Assembly: GCA_012103035.1 (NCBI GenBank)
Contig: JAAVLL010000002.1
Span: 620,001 to 684,000, forward strand
Length of the DNA: 64,000 nt
Reading direction: 5' to 3'
DNA from: Brucella oryzae
GTDB lineage: Bacteria; Pseudomonadota; Alphaproteobacteria; Rhizobiales; Rhizobiaceae
Shown here: in pieces, positions 10,199 through 21,280 of the stretch
How the letters are laid out: every line of letters starts with the position of its first letter
Numbering within the stretch: position 1 is the first letter of the stretch
Program-made: the position numbers and the translations under genes
The notes under the pieces: model-generated
Told to the model about the DNA's origin: nothing
Databases searched by the model: none
What the model saw: the letters and a program-made list of their open reading frames with translations, nothing else

Positions 10199-10326
10199 TT
10201 AAAATCACTCCAAATATTCGCAATATTATCATATAGTTGATGCTATAAGTCTGTTGACAATACATAGTCTGTATTTTCTCATTGTACGTGCAGGCCGAGA
10301 CTCCCAAGTCGGCCCTCACACAATGG

Positions 10327-11834
10327 ATGATTATGTTGAGCACACCACTTCCTGCGATCTCGGCGCGGAAATCCCGCCGATATGCCATTGCTTCGATGCG
10401 TGATCGTGAAGCGCTGGAAGCGACGTCTCTGGGCGAGCTGACTACCTTTGTCGAAGGAGATGGAAAACGTCTTCGACTGGCGAACACATTTCCGCTCATC
10501 GCGGTTGCTGCTTCGCAAGAGGGCGAGAATGAGTTGAAGGCGATTCTGCAGCAGGTTTATCGTCTGAGTACCATTCCGGAACTTCCGTCGTGCGGATCGA
10601 CGATGCGACAGCTGAAACTGTTCCCCTGCTGGTTACGCAATTGCTCGAGAGCAGTCTGGATCGTCTTGTCGGCCATGTCAGCAGGGTTCATACCGAGCTT
10701 GCAATGCTGCGTCGCGAACGCGAGACGATGTTCGAGAATTACCGGGCAATCGAAGATGCATTTCATGCTCGCAACTGGGATTCCTCGACAGAGATATTCA
10801 GTCATTCCCTTTGGTCGATCCGAAGGATGAAGGCTTTGCACGCCTTCTGCGTGAATCGGAAATTGAACAGCTATTCCCGGTTTCGAGCTACGCTGTTTCA
10901 GGTTTTCTCTGCATTTCCGTGACTTGCCTGCCAATCGCAACGGCCAGCTGATCGTCACGCTGGACTATCTTGAAAACGGTGAGGGATCGCCGAATGGCTG
11001 GTGCCTTACGGTGCGCTGCATTCGGAATGGAACTTCTTCTCACTTCCCAAGGCATGTGACGGAAACCATCGTACGTTGCGTCTGCGCATCTCCGCTACGG
11101 GAGGAGTGCCACCTGAACTATCGCTTGGTAACGTGATCGCCAATGAACGTTATGCGGCGCGGGCCCGCATTCCGCATGCCGATCTCGACATGCGCCCGCT
11201 GGCGTTGCGCATTTTCACCGGCTTACCGGGTGTTCGTCCGGCGTCATTGCCGAACGCCATCGTGCCGACTTCGCTGATCAACGGTCGCAAGGTAGATGAT
11301 TATCGTCTGCCGATTGAATTGTTACGCAATGTGGCCAACGTTTCCGTTACGCCGATTACGCCCGATTTCCCGACTGTGCGTTTTCTGGAACACGAAGATG
11401 CCATCGGCTGTCATCCTCTTGAAGAAGGAATCACCGCAGCCGCAATCCGTCGCGTGGTTGCACCGGGTACCGTGCGGGTTTCGGCGCGTGCCGTGATCGA
11501 CCATCCGGAAGGCCAGCCCTGCGCGGTCGGCCTGTTGCTGGTCAATCTGGCTTCGGATGTGAAGGAGGAAATCGATGCGATTTCCAGTCTCGACCGCCGT
11601 CGTCAGCAGGTGTTGTTCAGCGGCTGGTCGGAAGTTGCGCCCAATCGCCCGATCGACATCAACTTCATGCTTGAAGAACCGATTGATCGCACCATGGATC
11701 TCGTTGTCCTGAGCAAGGCAGCCGCAGATTCTGTCGACTTTTCCTGGCTTAAAGTCTTCAACTTCCGGCTGGTCAAGCACATCGAGGCGCGTCCCGTCCA
11801 GGAAATAGCCAAAGAGGCCGCGAATGTACGATAG
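10327..11834 (+). CDS. Large protein of unknown function in the polysaccharide operon (several frameshifts)
   Basis: I do not recognise this product of about 500 residues. The start is uncertain. ATG at 10327 is used here, and TTG at 10282 is in the same frame. The first ~170 residues look helical and include HVSRVHTELAMLRRERETM, a likely coiled coil. From ~residue 200 it becomes beta-rich: NRNGQLIVTLDYLENGEGSP, then LVPYGALHSEWNFFSLP and TLRLRISATGG, suggesting a carbohydrate-binding-like sandwich. Breaks lie near 10582, 10770, 10915 and 11000. It ends 11 bases inside the next glycosyltransferase gene, so the two are coupled. Related unnamed proteins are found with glycosyltransferases in Rhizobiales. 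A role in polysaccharide assembly is inferred from context only. Confidence 0.6.
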
Positions 11835-14503
11835 ATCGAAGGATTTGATCGTCGTTGCCATGCCGCTCTATGGCCATGCGGCGCTGGCGCTTGAAGCGCT
11901 GGAAAGCGTGCTGGCATCGGAAACTGTTTTTCGAACCCAGGTCGTGGTGTCGGTCGATGGCGATCCGCGCCGCGAAGTGTTCGACAGCTTGACGCTCTAT
12001 GCGGCAGCCCACCCCAATATTCACATCATCTTTGGTGAGAATGCCGGTCCCGGTGGCGCGCGCAATCGCGCTGTCGATTATATTCTCGAAGAAATGCCAG
12101 ATGTGAAGGCGGTGTATTTCGTCGATGCCGACAACCGGGTACAGCCGCAAACCATCGATACGCTTTATCGAAAGCTTCTGGCGTCGAATGCAGGTTGGGT
12201 CTACACTAATATCGACACCTTCTCAGTAAATTGGCGCGCGCATTATGGTGACGGCTATTCGCGTCTGATCCATTGTATCACCGATAATATCTGCGATACG
12301 GGATCGATGATTTCCGCGGATGTCTTCCGCAGCGGCGTCCGTTTCGACGATGACCGCCAGAATGGTTTTGAAGACTGGGAGTTCTGGCTCTCGGCGATTG
12401 AAGCGGGTTTTGTCGGCGCGCCGTGTCACGATACTGGCTTTGAATATCGCCTGCGTGCAGAAAGTCGTTTCAAGGAAGCCAATCGTGATCGTTCCGGTTC
12501 GATCAGCTTTTGCGCAAGCGGCACAAGGCGCTGTTTCGCCGCCCGACGCTTGTGGGCTTCGAGCATGAGGAATGTCCGCGCTATGGCGTGATCCGGGCAG
12601 GCGAGGGGACGGTCAGTCTTTTCACCGATCTCAGCCTAGGCACCACGGATCTTAAGTTCGATGATGCAATTCGTGCATTCTGGGGCAGTGTTTCCGAACC
12701 GGATAATTTTCATTTTCCGCCATTCCTTGCCTCGTCAATACGGAGACGCTTAAGCTTCTGGCGCGTTCACGGCTGTTGCCAAATATCCTGTCGCGGCTCG
12801 AGAAGCTGTCGGAACAGGCCAACATCGTCTTTGTGGAACTGACCAATGTCGAAGACGAACGGCGTATCGACACCGAGATCATGCCGTCGGGTACGCGCCA
12901 GCCACATGCCGATCTGATTTTCGTCTCGACGAAGTTGATCAAGGACATCATTGAAAATGATGCACTGGATTGGTTCGCTTCGTTGGGTACACAGCAATTG
13001 TGGCCCACATCGGCGCGGATGAAGGTCCGCTTTCCTTTCCCGCGCGTACGTCAACGCCGGGCCTTGTCGCGGCCTGAGCAGTCGATGCTTAATCTGGTCA
13101 CATCGATTGCCACAAGCCCGCTGAAGCAGAGCGCTGCCATCCGTTGGACGTGGCGCCCGCGCCGCTTGCCCGCTTTGTCGGACATGTATCAAGTGCTGCG
13201 CGATGAGCTTGGCGGTGGGCCTGTCCTGCCGCTCGCACATAATACCGCGAAGAAAAGACAGCTGCTGTTCTGGTGCCGAATGCATCGTTTGGCGGCGCGG
13301 AAAGGTGGCCTATGCGGCTGGTCGCGAACTGAAGAATCAGGGCTTTGAAACCCATCTCTTCGTGCTCGGCAATGAACGCATGGATGTGCTGGACGAGTTC
13401 GACCAGTCCTTCGATTATCTCCACTTTTGGAAGGATGGCATTCCTGCCTGGGGCGATACAAACCGCTTTCTCGGTCAGGACTTCATCACCGAGGACCATC
13501 CACTTGACTGGAGTATCCTCCGTGGCCAGCTTTCAGGTTTCGATTTGGTCGTGAACAACCATGTCATGGCGGCGCATCCGCTGATGGGCAAGCTGAGATC
13601 CGAGGAACGCGCACGGCCTGCTATCTCCATGTTGTGGACGAGACGGTCTTTCGCCGTCAGGCCGGGCAACCCTATGCGGCTATCGCCTTCGAACATGCCT
13701 ATGATGCGTTTCTCACCTGTTCGGATCAGCTGAAGATCTATCTGCACAGTTTTGGCGTACCGTTTGAGAAGGTCTTCTCGGTGCCAAATGGCGCGAGCTT
13801 CTCCATCGATGCGAAGCAGCGCGCGCAGGTGACGGCTGCCCGCAAGGAAGGCCGCAAAGACCGACCCATGCGCATCCTCTATATGGGCCGTCTCGACCGC
13901 CAGAAAGGCATTGATCGGCTGCATGATGCAATCATGAAGCTGAGAGAGCAGGGCATTTCCTTCGACGCGCAAGCGATTGGCGGAGAGATTCTGTCCGACG
14001 ATCCGAGCGCGTCCTGGATGACGAAGCTGCAGGACGCGGGTGTTTGTGTGTCACCGCCGGTTTTCGACGGCAAGGACATCGCAAACCATCTTGCCTGGGC
14101 CGATGTGCTTTTGATGCCTTCGCGTTGGGAAGGCGCTCCATTGATGATCGCCGAAGCGCAGCAGCTTGGCTGTGTGCCAGTGGCAACAGCAGTTGGCGCG
14201 GTCGATGAACTCATCAATCATGGTCGCGACGGCATCCTGATCCGCAATGGCAATGATGCGCAAATCGTCGCCGACATGACGCGTATCCTGACCATTCTTG
14301 CGCAGGACAATGACGCCCTGATGCGCACTGCTGAAGGCGCGCTTGCCTCGGCGGCGCACCGCACATGGAGTGCTGCATTTTCCGACTTCACGGATTGGGC
14401 CAATGAAATCAGCCCTGTCTATCCGAAATCCCGGTCTTCACAGCCGGACGTTACAGATGATGCCAGCGCGATTGCCGTTCTCCCCGGTCGCGCGGTTGCC
14501 TGA
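11824..14503 (+). CDS. Two-domain GT2-GT4 glycosyltransferase (four frameshifts)
   Basis: The ~893-residue product joins two catalytic domains. Residues ~1-260 are a GT2 (GT-A) domain: LIVVAMPLYGHAALALEALE, the metal-binding VYFVDADNRVQP, and NGFEDWEFWLSAIEAGFVGA. A middle linker (~260-480) contains KLLARSRLLPNILSRLEKL. Residues ~480-893 are a GT4 (GT-B) domain: ASFGGAERVAYAAG, SVPNGASFSID, MRILYMGRLDRQKGIDRL and the retaining signature MPSRWEGAPLMIAEAQQLG. Breaks near 12505, 12735, 13290 and 13610 are each repaired by one base, and conserved text resumes immediately. The fusion implies two consecutive linkages made by one polypeptide, as seen in polymerising or bifunctional capsule and EPS enzymes. 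A real split into two genes is possible but the spacing argues against it. Confidence 0.8.
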
Positions 14504-14524
14504 TTATACCAGAAAGGTCGACCT

Positions 14525-15718
14525 ATGAGCCGCCCAGCCAACCCACGAATTCTCGTCACTGGCATCCCGAGCCATTTGACCCGCCTTATCCAGCGCGCGG
14601 ACAAGGCTCAGGTTTATTATTCCGAAAAGCAGCGGGATTCGGAATCCAAGGATAATTTTATCCAGGAGCTGAAGAACATCAGCAATACGGGTAATTATCT
14701 GATTGGAGAAGGCGCCATGACCGCCCTTCTGCCATCCGCCAAGCATGTTCCGTTCTGGCATCTCTATAATTGTGTCAATAACGGAACGGGTCTGGAAGAG
14801 ATCAACAAGGAATTCGATATCTGCGTCTTCACCTGCGCAAACCTTCTGCGCAAGGGACTTTCAGCGGATGCCGAAGCGCTTGTTCTGTCCAAACTCGACA
14901 TGCCCGTCGTCATGCTTGGCATCGGCATCCAGAACCGGCCTGATATTGAAGGCGAGGACGGGCTGCCTGTGGGCACGAAGAAATTGCTCGAAGTATTGAA
15001 AGGCCGCGAACACTATTTCCTCACGCGCGGCGAGAATGCCGCCGGTTATCTGCGTGATCAGGGCTTTTCCTATGTTCGCCCGGTTGGCTGTCCGTCGCTT
15101 TATTTCCGGCCAGACAATATGCGCAAAGCGATCAGCCGTCTGCCGCAAGTGAAGGTAGGTGAGGGGCGTACTGTCTTCACCGGCTATATGGGGGCGGAAC
15201 TGGAAACCATTGGCGACATGAATGCGCTCAGCTCCGATGACGGGCGCTCGGCCTATGTGGTTCAGGACGAACTTCTGCATTTCGACATGCAGCTTGAGCC
15301 GGACGCCAATGGACGCGCCTACGATTCAACCACCGGCGAACTGGTTGGCCCGCTCACCTACAAAGGCTCCGGCGATCTCAAGAAGAAGATCAGCGTTCAC
15401 GCCTTTCTCGACACCAACCAGTGGCGTGCCTGGTGCTCGACCATGGATTTCTCCTTCGGACGCCGCTTCCACGGCAATGTCATTTCCATGCAGGCCGGTG
15501 TGCCGAGCCTGATGGTGGCGGTCGACGATCGCATGCGCGAAATGCTCAATTTCTCCGGTCTGCCGAAGATCGACGCGCGCGATCTAAACGCCGCCAACGA
15601 CCGGCGTGCTTTTGTGAGCGATCATATTGCGGCGATGAACATTCCCGATGTGATCGAGAAATATTCGGACCGCGAACGCAACTTCCGAAGCGCTCTTTCA
15701 GAAATCGGCATTGGATAA
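14525..15718 (+). CDS. Polysaccharide pyruvyl transferase family protein, copy 1
   Basis: This intact 397-residue protein belongs to the PS_pyruv_trans (CsaB/WcaK) family. It begins RILVTGIPSHLTRLIQRADK, has TGNYLIGEGAMTALLP near residue 60, YFLTRGENAAGYLRDQGF and VRPVGCPSLYF in the middle, and the family's C-terminal motif RRFHGNVISMQAGVPSL. Members transfer pyruvate from phosphoenolpyruvate as a ketal to sugar residues, giving the polysaccharide negative charge. It follows the GT2-GT4 gene by 22 bases and precedes a close paralogue. Galactoglucan of S. meliloti is pyruvylated, which fits the comparison. The sugar target is unknown. Confidence 0.85.
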   Translation: MSRPANPRILVTGIPSHLTRLIQRADKAQVYYSEKQRDSESKDNFIQELKNISNTGNYLIGEGAMTALLPSAKHVPFWHLYNCVNNGTGLEEINKEFDICVFTCANLLRKGLSADAEALVLSKLDMPVVMLGIGIQNRPDIEGEDGLPVGTKKLLEVLKGREHYFLTRGENAAGYLRDQGFSYVRPVGCPSLYFRPDNMRKAISRLPQVKVGEGRTVFTGYMGAELETIGDMNALSSDDGRSAYVVQDELLHFDMQLEPDANGRAYDSTTGELVGPLTYKGSGDLKKKISVHAFLDTNQWRAWCSTMDFSFGRRFHGNVISMQAGVPSLMVAVDDRMREMLNFSGLPKIDARDLNAANDRRAFVSDHIAAMNIPDVIEKYSDRERNFRSALSEIGIG

Positions 15719-15765
15719 CTCCCATTCCACGAGCCGTTTTATAACTCCAGCGAAGATGGATCATC

Positions 15766-16939
15766 ATGCGCATAATGATTACCGGCATTCCGTCATATTT
15801 GATGCGGACCGTCGAAAGCGTTTCCGGGGCGAGCGTGAAGCATCGCCCTATTTCGAACCCATCCGCACGAAGAAGGATGTGATCGATCAGGTCAAGAAGA
15901 TTGCCAATACGGGCAATTATCTCATCGGCGAAGGTGCCGCCAATGCCGTGCGCGGCCACGACGTGACCTATGTTCCGTTCTGGCATCTGGCTAACAGCCT
16001 CAAGTCACCCGACACCTATGCGAAGCTCAATGAGAGCTTCGATCTATGCCTGTTCGCCTCGGCCAATCTTTTGCGTCCGGGCTATGCGGCAACGACGGAA
16101 TCCTTCGTCTTTGAAAAGCTGAATATGCCGATTGTCGTCATGGGTATCGGTATTCAGAAGAAGGAAAACCTCAAGGAAGAGCTACCAGAAGGCACGCGCC
16201 GTTTCCTTGAAATTCTGCGCCGCAAGGAAAGCTTCTTCCTGACGCGCGGTCATTTCACGGCGGAATTCCTGAAAGATGCGGGCATGAAATATGTCCGCCC
16301 GACCGGCTGTCCGTCGCTCTATTATGCGCCGGATCAGATGAAGCGCTCGCTGAGCCGACTTGCTGATCCAAGCCTTGCGGATGCACAGAAAATCTCCTTC
16401 GGCGGCTATCTTGGCAGCGTGGCCGATACGATTGTCGATGCGCATGCGCTGCTCGAAAAGGACAGTGTTGCAAGCTATGTCCTTCAGGATGAAGTAATCG
16501 TCTACAATATGAACATGGCCGGCGAAGACCATTCGGAAGCCTATGATCAGGCGGCAAGCCGCATCACCGCGCCTGTCGAATACAAGCATATGGAGAAATG
16601 GCAGCGCAAGAATGAGCTGCTGGTGTTCTTTGATACGCACAAATGGCGCAGCTGGATTTCCAGTCAGGATTTCGGTTTGAGCCGCCGCTTCCATGGCACG
16701 ATCATCGGCATGCAGTCGGGGATTCCGGGGCTGATGATTGCCGTCGATGATCGTATGCGCGAAATGCTGGGATTTGTCGGCTTTCCGCATATCGATGCCA
16801 GCGTCTGGAATCGCGAGCCACAGAAAAGGCTTACCTGCGCGACTTCCTTTCGAAGATTGACGTGCCAGCCGCCATCAATCGCTATTCAGAATGCGAAGCC
16901 AATTTCAACGGCGCGTTGAAGGATATCGGTATCCGATGA
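15766..16939 (+). CDS. Polysaccharide pyruvyl transferase family protein, copy 2 (two frameshifts)
   Basis: This is a tandem paralogue of the preceding gene, ~391 residues. The correct start is ATG at 15766, because it gives MRIMITGIPSYLMRTVES, aligned with the N-terminus of copy 1. A shift near 15839 is repaired by one A (VKASPYFEP). Shared landmarks follow in order: KIANTGNYLIGEGAANAV, VPFWHLANSL, FFLTRGHFTAEFLKDAGM, RPTGCPSLYY and RRFHGTIIGMQSGIPGL. A second shift near 16825 is repaired by one A, giving KKAYLRDFLSKIDVPAA and the stop at 16939. The stop overlaps the next start (ATGA). Two copies may modify two different residues or give two stereoisomeric ketals. Confidence 0.8.
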
Positions 16940-18032
16940 AACTGACGGTTAGGAGCGCCGGGGCAGAAAACGGGTAATCGCAGCGCTTTTGGCGCTGCCA
17001 TGCTCGGCATCATGCCGATTGGTGCTTTGCTGACACGCGCTTCGGCGTCAACCGGGTCAATATGGCCTGGTTGCCCGCCGCTGAACGCGAACAGATATTC
17101 GACCAGATGGTGAAGAATGGCGTCGTTGCCGTGCGGCTTTCGCTGACGCGGCCCATCGACCAGAGCATCGATGCGGTGCGGCTTGCGCATGAAAAGAAGC
17201 TGGCCGTGCTGTTGGAAGTCTCGCTAAATAATGTGGATTTCTATCCGGAAGGTACCAAGCCGCGTTCGGGGCGAGGCCGCATCTGGGACATGTACCGGCT
17301 ATCGGATATTGATCAGAAACGTTTCCAGACAGCGATTGGTGATGCGCTTCAAAAGATCGATGCGCTTGTGCTCTCGTTGCCGTGGAACCCGGCAACGAGA
17401 TCAATGGGCGCCTATAATGGTGATCTTGCCATTCTCCCCAACGAAAAGATGAAGACCGCTCGCTCGCTCGACGAGATGGAAGAGCTGCCTCTGGTCGAAA
17501 AGGCGCTGAGAAGTACGTCGAACTTTTGCGAATCGTGCGTGCGGAACTGGCGAAAACCAGATACAGCGCCAAGGCAAAGGTCGTATCTGCGGGCTTGTCC
17601 GACATCCCCTTCATCGATGCCGATCGGCGCGGGATAGATACTGTCGACCCAGCCGCCTTTACCGATCTTCTCAAGAAATATGGTCTGGATGGCGCTGCGG
17701 ACGGCTACGGCATTCACATCTATCCGGGCAGTAGTGGCACGCGGGCCGCACGTGCAAAGCACATCAGCAATGCGCTTTCTTTCTGCGGCGGTGCCGATGG
17801 AAAGCCATGCTGGATTACGGAATGGGGTTTTGCCAACAAGTCCAAGACCTGCCCGGCAGATGATAATAATCGCCAGCAATTGGTCGAAAAGGCGCGGGAG
17901 CGCTTCCGGCAGATGATGGATAGCGGCCAGATCGCGGCCGCTTATTATTTCGATTGGGATGAGGGAACTTACGGCGTCTGGCGCTGCGGGGCTCTGACCC
18001 CGGCAGGCCAGGCCGCAATGGTGACGAAATGA
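16936..18032 (+). CDS. Secreted glycoside-hydrolase-like protein (GH-A fold) (several frameshifts)
   Basis: The start MKLTVRSAGAEN overlaps the upstream stop. The next ~30 codons are scrambled by at least two frameshifts but contain hydrophobic stretches expected of a signal peptide (for example AAMLGIMPIGALL in one frame). The mature region reads RFGVNRVNMAWLPAAEREQI, typical of the beta/alpha barrel of glycosidases, then ALVLSLPWNPATRS, a further shift near 17505 (repaired KALRKYVELLRIVRAEL), YGIHIYPGSSGT and CWITEWGFANKS. The glutamate in ITEWGF is in the position of a catalytic nucleophile of clan GH-A enzymes. It probably cleaves or trims the polysaccharide made by this locus. Substrate and exact GH family are not determined. 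Confidence 0.6.
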
Positions 18033-19177
18033 AACTCAAGACTGTAATCATTGGTGGTTCCAATACCGTCATGCTGCCCGGTTATCTGCCGACCCTGCTT
18101 TCGACCATGGCGCGGCGCGGAGTCGAGCTGGATATCGTGGCCGATCTCGCGGTCGGCGGTACGACGAGTGCTTTCGGCCTTTACCAACTGAAGATTTTCG
18201 AGCAGCTGGAAGACTGCGAATTGCTGCTGATCGAATATGCCATCAATGATGCGTTCGTTTATGGTGATGAACGGCGTCCATTCCGTCATTGGGCACGATT
18301 TTACGAGGGAATTATCCGCTACGCACTTGAACGCAATCCGAACCTGCGTATTGCGACGCTCGTATTTGGTGCGCGCAATGGCTCGTTCCTCAATTCCGTT
18401 CCATCGATCGATGCGGGCATCAATTATATCTCGCAATGGTATGGCACGATCTGTGCCGATGTCTCACGCATGCTGATGCAGCAATATGGCCGCGATGTCG
18501 TGAGCAACCCGGCCTTCTATCTCGATCAGGGCCATTATGCTCGGCCTGTCTCGACAACCATCGTTGCGAATCTGATCGCCGATGTTCTTGAACCAGCCTT
18601 GTCGGTTCCACATCGTGCCAAGGCGCTGCCCTTTGCGATTGATCCCGACCATTTCGCCAATGCGCGAGCTTTGAGCGGCGAGCAACTTTGCAAGCGGCTT
18701 GGCCGCGTGCCGGTCCAGTACAGCAATCGCCGCTTTTCGATCTCGGCGCTTGATCTTGGCTTGGACCGAATGCGCTTTGAGGTGGATAACGGGCAGTTGC
18801 TGGCGCTTGGCTATGTGTGCGATCCGCGCATTCCGCCGCTCGATGTGGCGATGGGCGGGGAGGTGCATCGCGCTGCGATGATGAAGGGCGGCGTGCGCGA
18901 TGGAACCTACAAATTTCTCGTTTCGATGTTGAGTTTCGAGTTTCTTTACGGCGCGAAATTGCTGGAGGCTCGCGGAAATGTGGCGCTGACCCTGTCTGGA
19001 GCCGAAGAGGGCGTGGAGCATAGGCTGCATGTTCCCAAAGACAGTGCCCACCACGAAGAACTGCCTACCGAACCGGTGCTTCCGATCACCGGCATTCTGT
19101 TTTCCGGCAATCTGAAAATCATGTCGCTGGAGAAGAAAACTGCGCTAAACGCGGTTTTGTCCGAAGCGGCCCAGTAG
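18029..19177 (+). CDS. SGNH/GDSL-type hydrolase
   Basis: This intact 382-residue protein starts on ATG overlapping the previous stop (ATGA). Block I is TVIIGGSNTVMLPGYL, with the serine nucleophile in GGSN. A conserved asparagine occurs in IEYAINDAF, and the catalytic D-x-x-H appears as YLDQGHYARP near residue 170. There is no signal peptide. The C-terminal ~150 residues (ISALDLGLDRMRFEVDNGQL onward) look like a beta-sandwich and may bind carbohydrate. SGNH proteins in polysaccharide loci usually add or remove O-acetyl or other acyl groups. It is the last gene of the rightward polysaccharide operon. Confidence 0.75.
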   Translation: MKLKTVIIGGSNTVMLPGYLPTLLSTMARRGVELDIVADLAVGGTTSAFGLYQLKIFEQLEDCELLLIEYAINDAFVYGDERRPFRHWARFYEGIIRYALERNPNLRIATLVFGARNGSFLNSVPSIDAGINYISQWYGTICADVSRMLMQQYGRDVVSNPAFYLDQGHYARPVSTTIVANLIADVLEPALSVPHRAKALPFAIDPDHFANARALSGEQLCKRLGRVPVQYSNRRFSISALDLGLDRMRFEVDNGQLLALGYVCDPRIPPLDVAMGGEVHRAAMMKGGVRDGTYKFLVSMLSFEFLYGAKLLEARGNVALTLSGAEEGVEHRLHVPKDSAHHEELPTEPVLPITGILFSGNLKIMSLEKKTALNAVLSEAAQ

Positions 19178-19181
19178 TTCG

Positions 19182-21267
19182 CTATTCTACAAAGATATTC
19201 ACACTGGCGGCCCGTCCGGCAGCATCAACCACGGTCAATGTCGAATATCCGGCTCCGTCCGGTTGCCAGTTTGTTGTCCGCCTCCGCTCAATTTCAGCGA
19301 TGGGTTTACCATTGGCAAGCCAGCGAAACGGTGCGCGTCCGCCTTGTAATTTCAGCACGAGCGGCGATGCATTATCGGTCAGGGCTTTCAGTTCGACATG
19401 CGCGCCATCCGGTGGGAATACGATGCGCGGCGCTGGCTCAATCGAAGCCTTAAGAACCGGCAGAGGATCGTTTGCCGACGAAAACCGTATCTGCGTCACA
19501 GGAAGATCGGCGCGCGCTGTGCGAAACGCGCCAGCAGGCGCACGCGGTAGCGGAACGGACGCAACGCCTGACCGTACAAAGGCTTCAAACAGGATGGGAG
19601 CCGCCGAGACATAGCCGGCCAGCCCCGGCACCGAGCCGCCATCGGCACGCCCGACCCAGACACCCAGCACATAACGCCCGTCATAACCGACCGACCAAGC
19701 ATCACGATATCCATAGGAGGTGCCGGTCTTGTAAGCGAGGCCGAGGCGTTTCGCGCCTTGCGGCGGCACGACACCAGCCAGAATATCGCCAATCTGCCAC
19801 GATGCCTGCTCGCTCAGAATAGGAGCCGATGGCTGCACAGGTTCTGAACCTTCGGTGCCGTCACGAAGGGCTGCTCCTCGCCCGCCATTGGCAAGCCCGG
19901 TATAAAGCTGCACCAGATCGCGCAGGGTGATGCCCGCGCCGCCAAGCCCGATGGCAAGCCCCGGCGCTTCGCCTTTCGGCAATTGCAGGTTGACGCCAAC
20001 CTGGCGAATGCGCGTGGTTAGCCGTGCAGGACCAATTGCATCAAGCAGGCTGATGGTCGGCACATTCAGCGACATTTGCAGCGCCTGGCGGATGCTGACA
20101 TCGCCCTGATAGCTCATATCGAAATTGCGCGGACGATAGCCTGCAAAATCCTGCGGGCGGTCCTCGATGATGGTTTCCTGCGCAATCAGTCCCTGCTCGA
20201 AGGCCAGCCCATAGATGAAAGGCTTGAGCGTGGAACCGGGCGAGCGCACGGCGCGGGTCATGTCGATCCAGCCCTGCCGCTTGCCGTCGAAATAATCAGC
20301 GGAGCCGACTTCGCCTAAGATATTGCCGTTGCGGCTATCGGCCAGCACCATGGCGACCGATACTTTTGGCCCAAGCTTGGCAGCGGCTTCCCGAGCCACT
20401 GCTTCCAGTCCTGCCTGCACCGACTTTTTAAGCGTCAGTTGATGCCGGGCCTCGGTCGGCGCCTGCTTCAATGCGAGATCGGCAAAGTGAGCGGCCAATG
20501 AAGGCAGGGGATGACGCGTAGCGGATATGCGCTCACGCGATGCGCGCTCGGCTTCTTCGCTCGTGAACACATCGGACGAAACCATGCGTTTTAAAACACG
20601 ATCCCGCGCGGCAACTGCGTTCTCCATCTCGCGATCCGGGCGGCGGCGCTCCGGCAATTGCGGCAGAGCCACAAGCAATGCGGCCTCCGATATGGTGAGG
20701 CGCAGCGGCTCCTTGCCAAAATAGGCTAATGATGCCGACCGTACACCTTCCAGATTGCCGCCATAGGGGCGAGCGTCAGATAGCGTTCGAGAATTTCAGA
20801 CTTGCTCAGCCGTCGTTCGATCTGGATCGCACGCGCCAGCTGCCGGAACTTGGAGCTGAAGCTGCGGCTTTCGCGCGGCTCGATCAGACGGGCAAGCTGC
20901 ATGGAAAGCGTCGAGCCGCCCGACACGATGCGGCCACTGCCTGCAAGCTGGTAAGCGGCGCGCAACAGCGCCCTGAAATCGATGCCGCCATGATCGTAAA
21001 ACGCTTGTCCTCATAGGCGATCAGCATTTTCACGAATTTCGGATCGACATCTTCAATGCGGGTATTCAAGCGCCAATAGCCGTCCGGCGTTGCATAGGCA
21101 CGCAGCAAAGCGCCGTCACGATCCATGACTTCGGTGGAAATGGTCAGCCGTTCCGGCAAAGGCGGAGGATAAGCGCGGTCGAGCCAGTCAAGCCCAGCGA
21201 CCGTTCCTACAGCGGCGATGCCGAGAAACGCGGCACCGCCAATCGTTATTTTCCACCGCCTTTTCAT
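19182..21267 (-). CDS. pbpC: Penicillin-binding protein 1C (two frameshifts)
   Basis: The ~695-residue product starts MKRRWKITIGGAAFLG (ATG at 21267; ATG at 21303 is also possible) with a single membrane anchor. The transglycosylase domain (GT51) contains AYEDKRF with the catalytic glutamate and SGGSTLSMQLARLI. The transpeptidase domain has SPGSTLKPFIYG (nucleophile serine in SxxK) and the KTG box in YKTGTSYGYRDAWSVGYDG. The C-terminal ~100 residues match the PBP1C-type beta domain (IVFPPDGAHVEL). Shifts near 21003 and 20755 are repaired by one base each (RFYDHGGIDFRALLRA; LAPYGGNLEGV). It polymerises and crosslinks peptidoglycan. It lies directly behind the alpha2-macroglobulin gene, a pairing conserved across many Gram-negative bacteria. 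Confidence 0.92.
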
Positions 21268-21280
21268 TCGTCTGGCCGCG

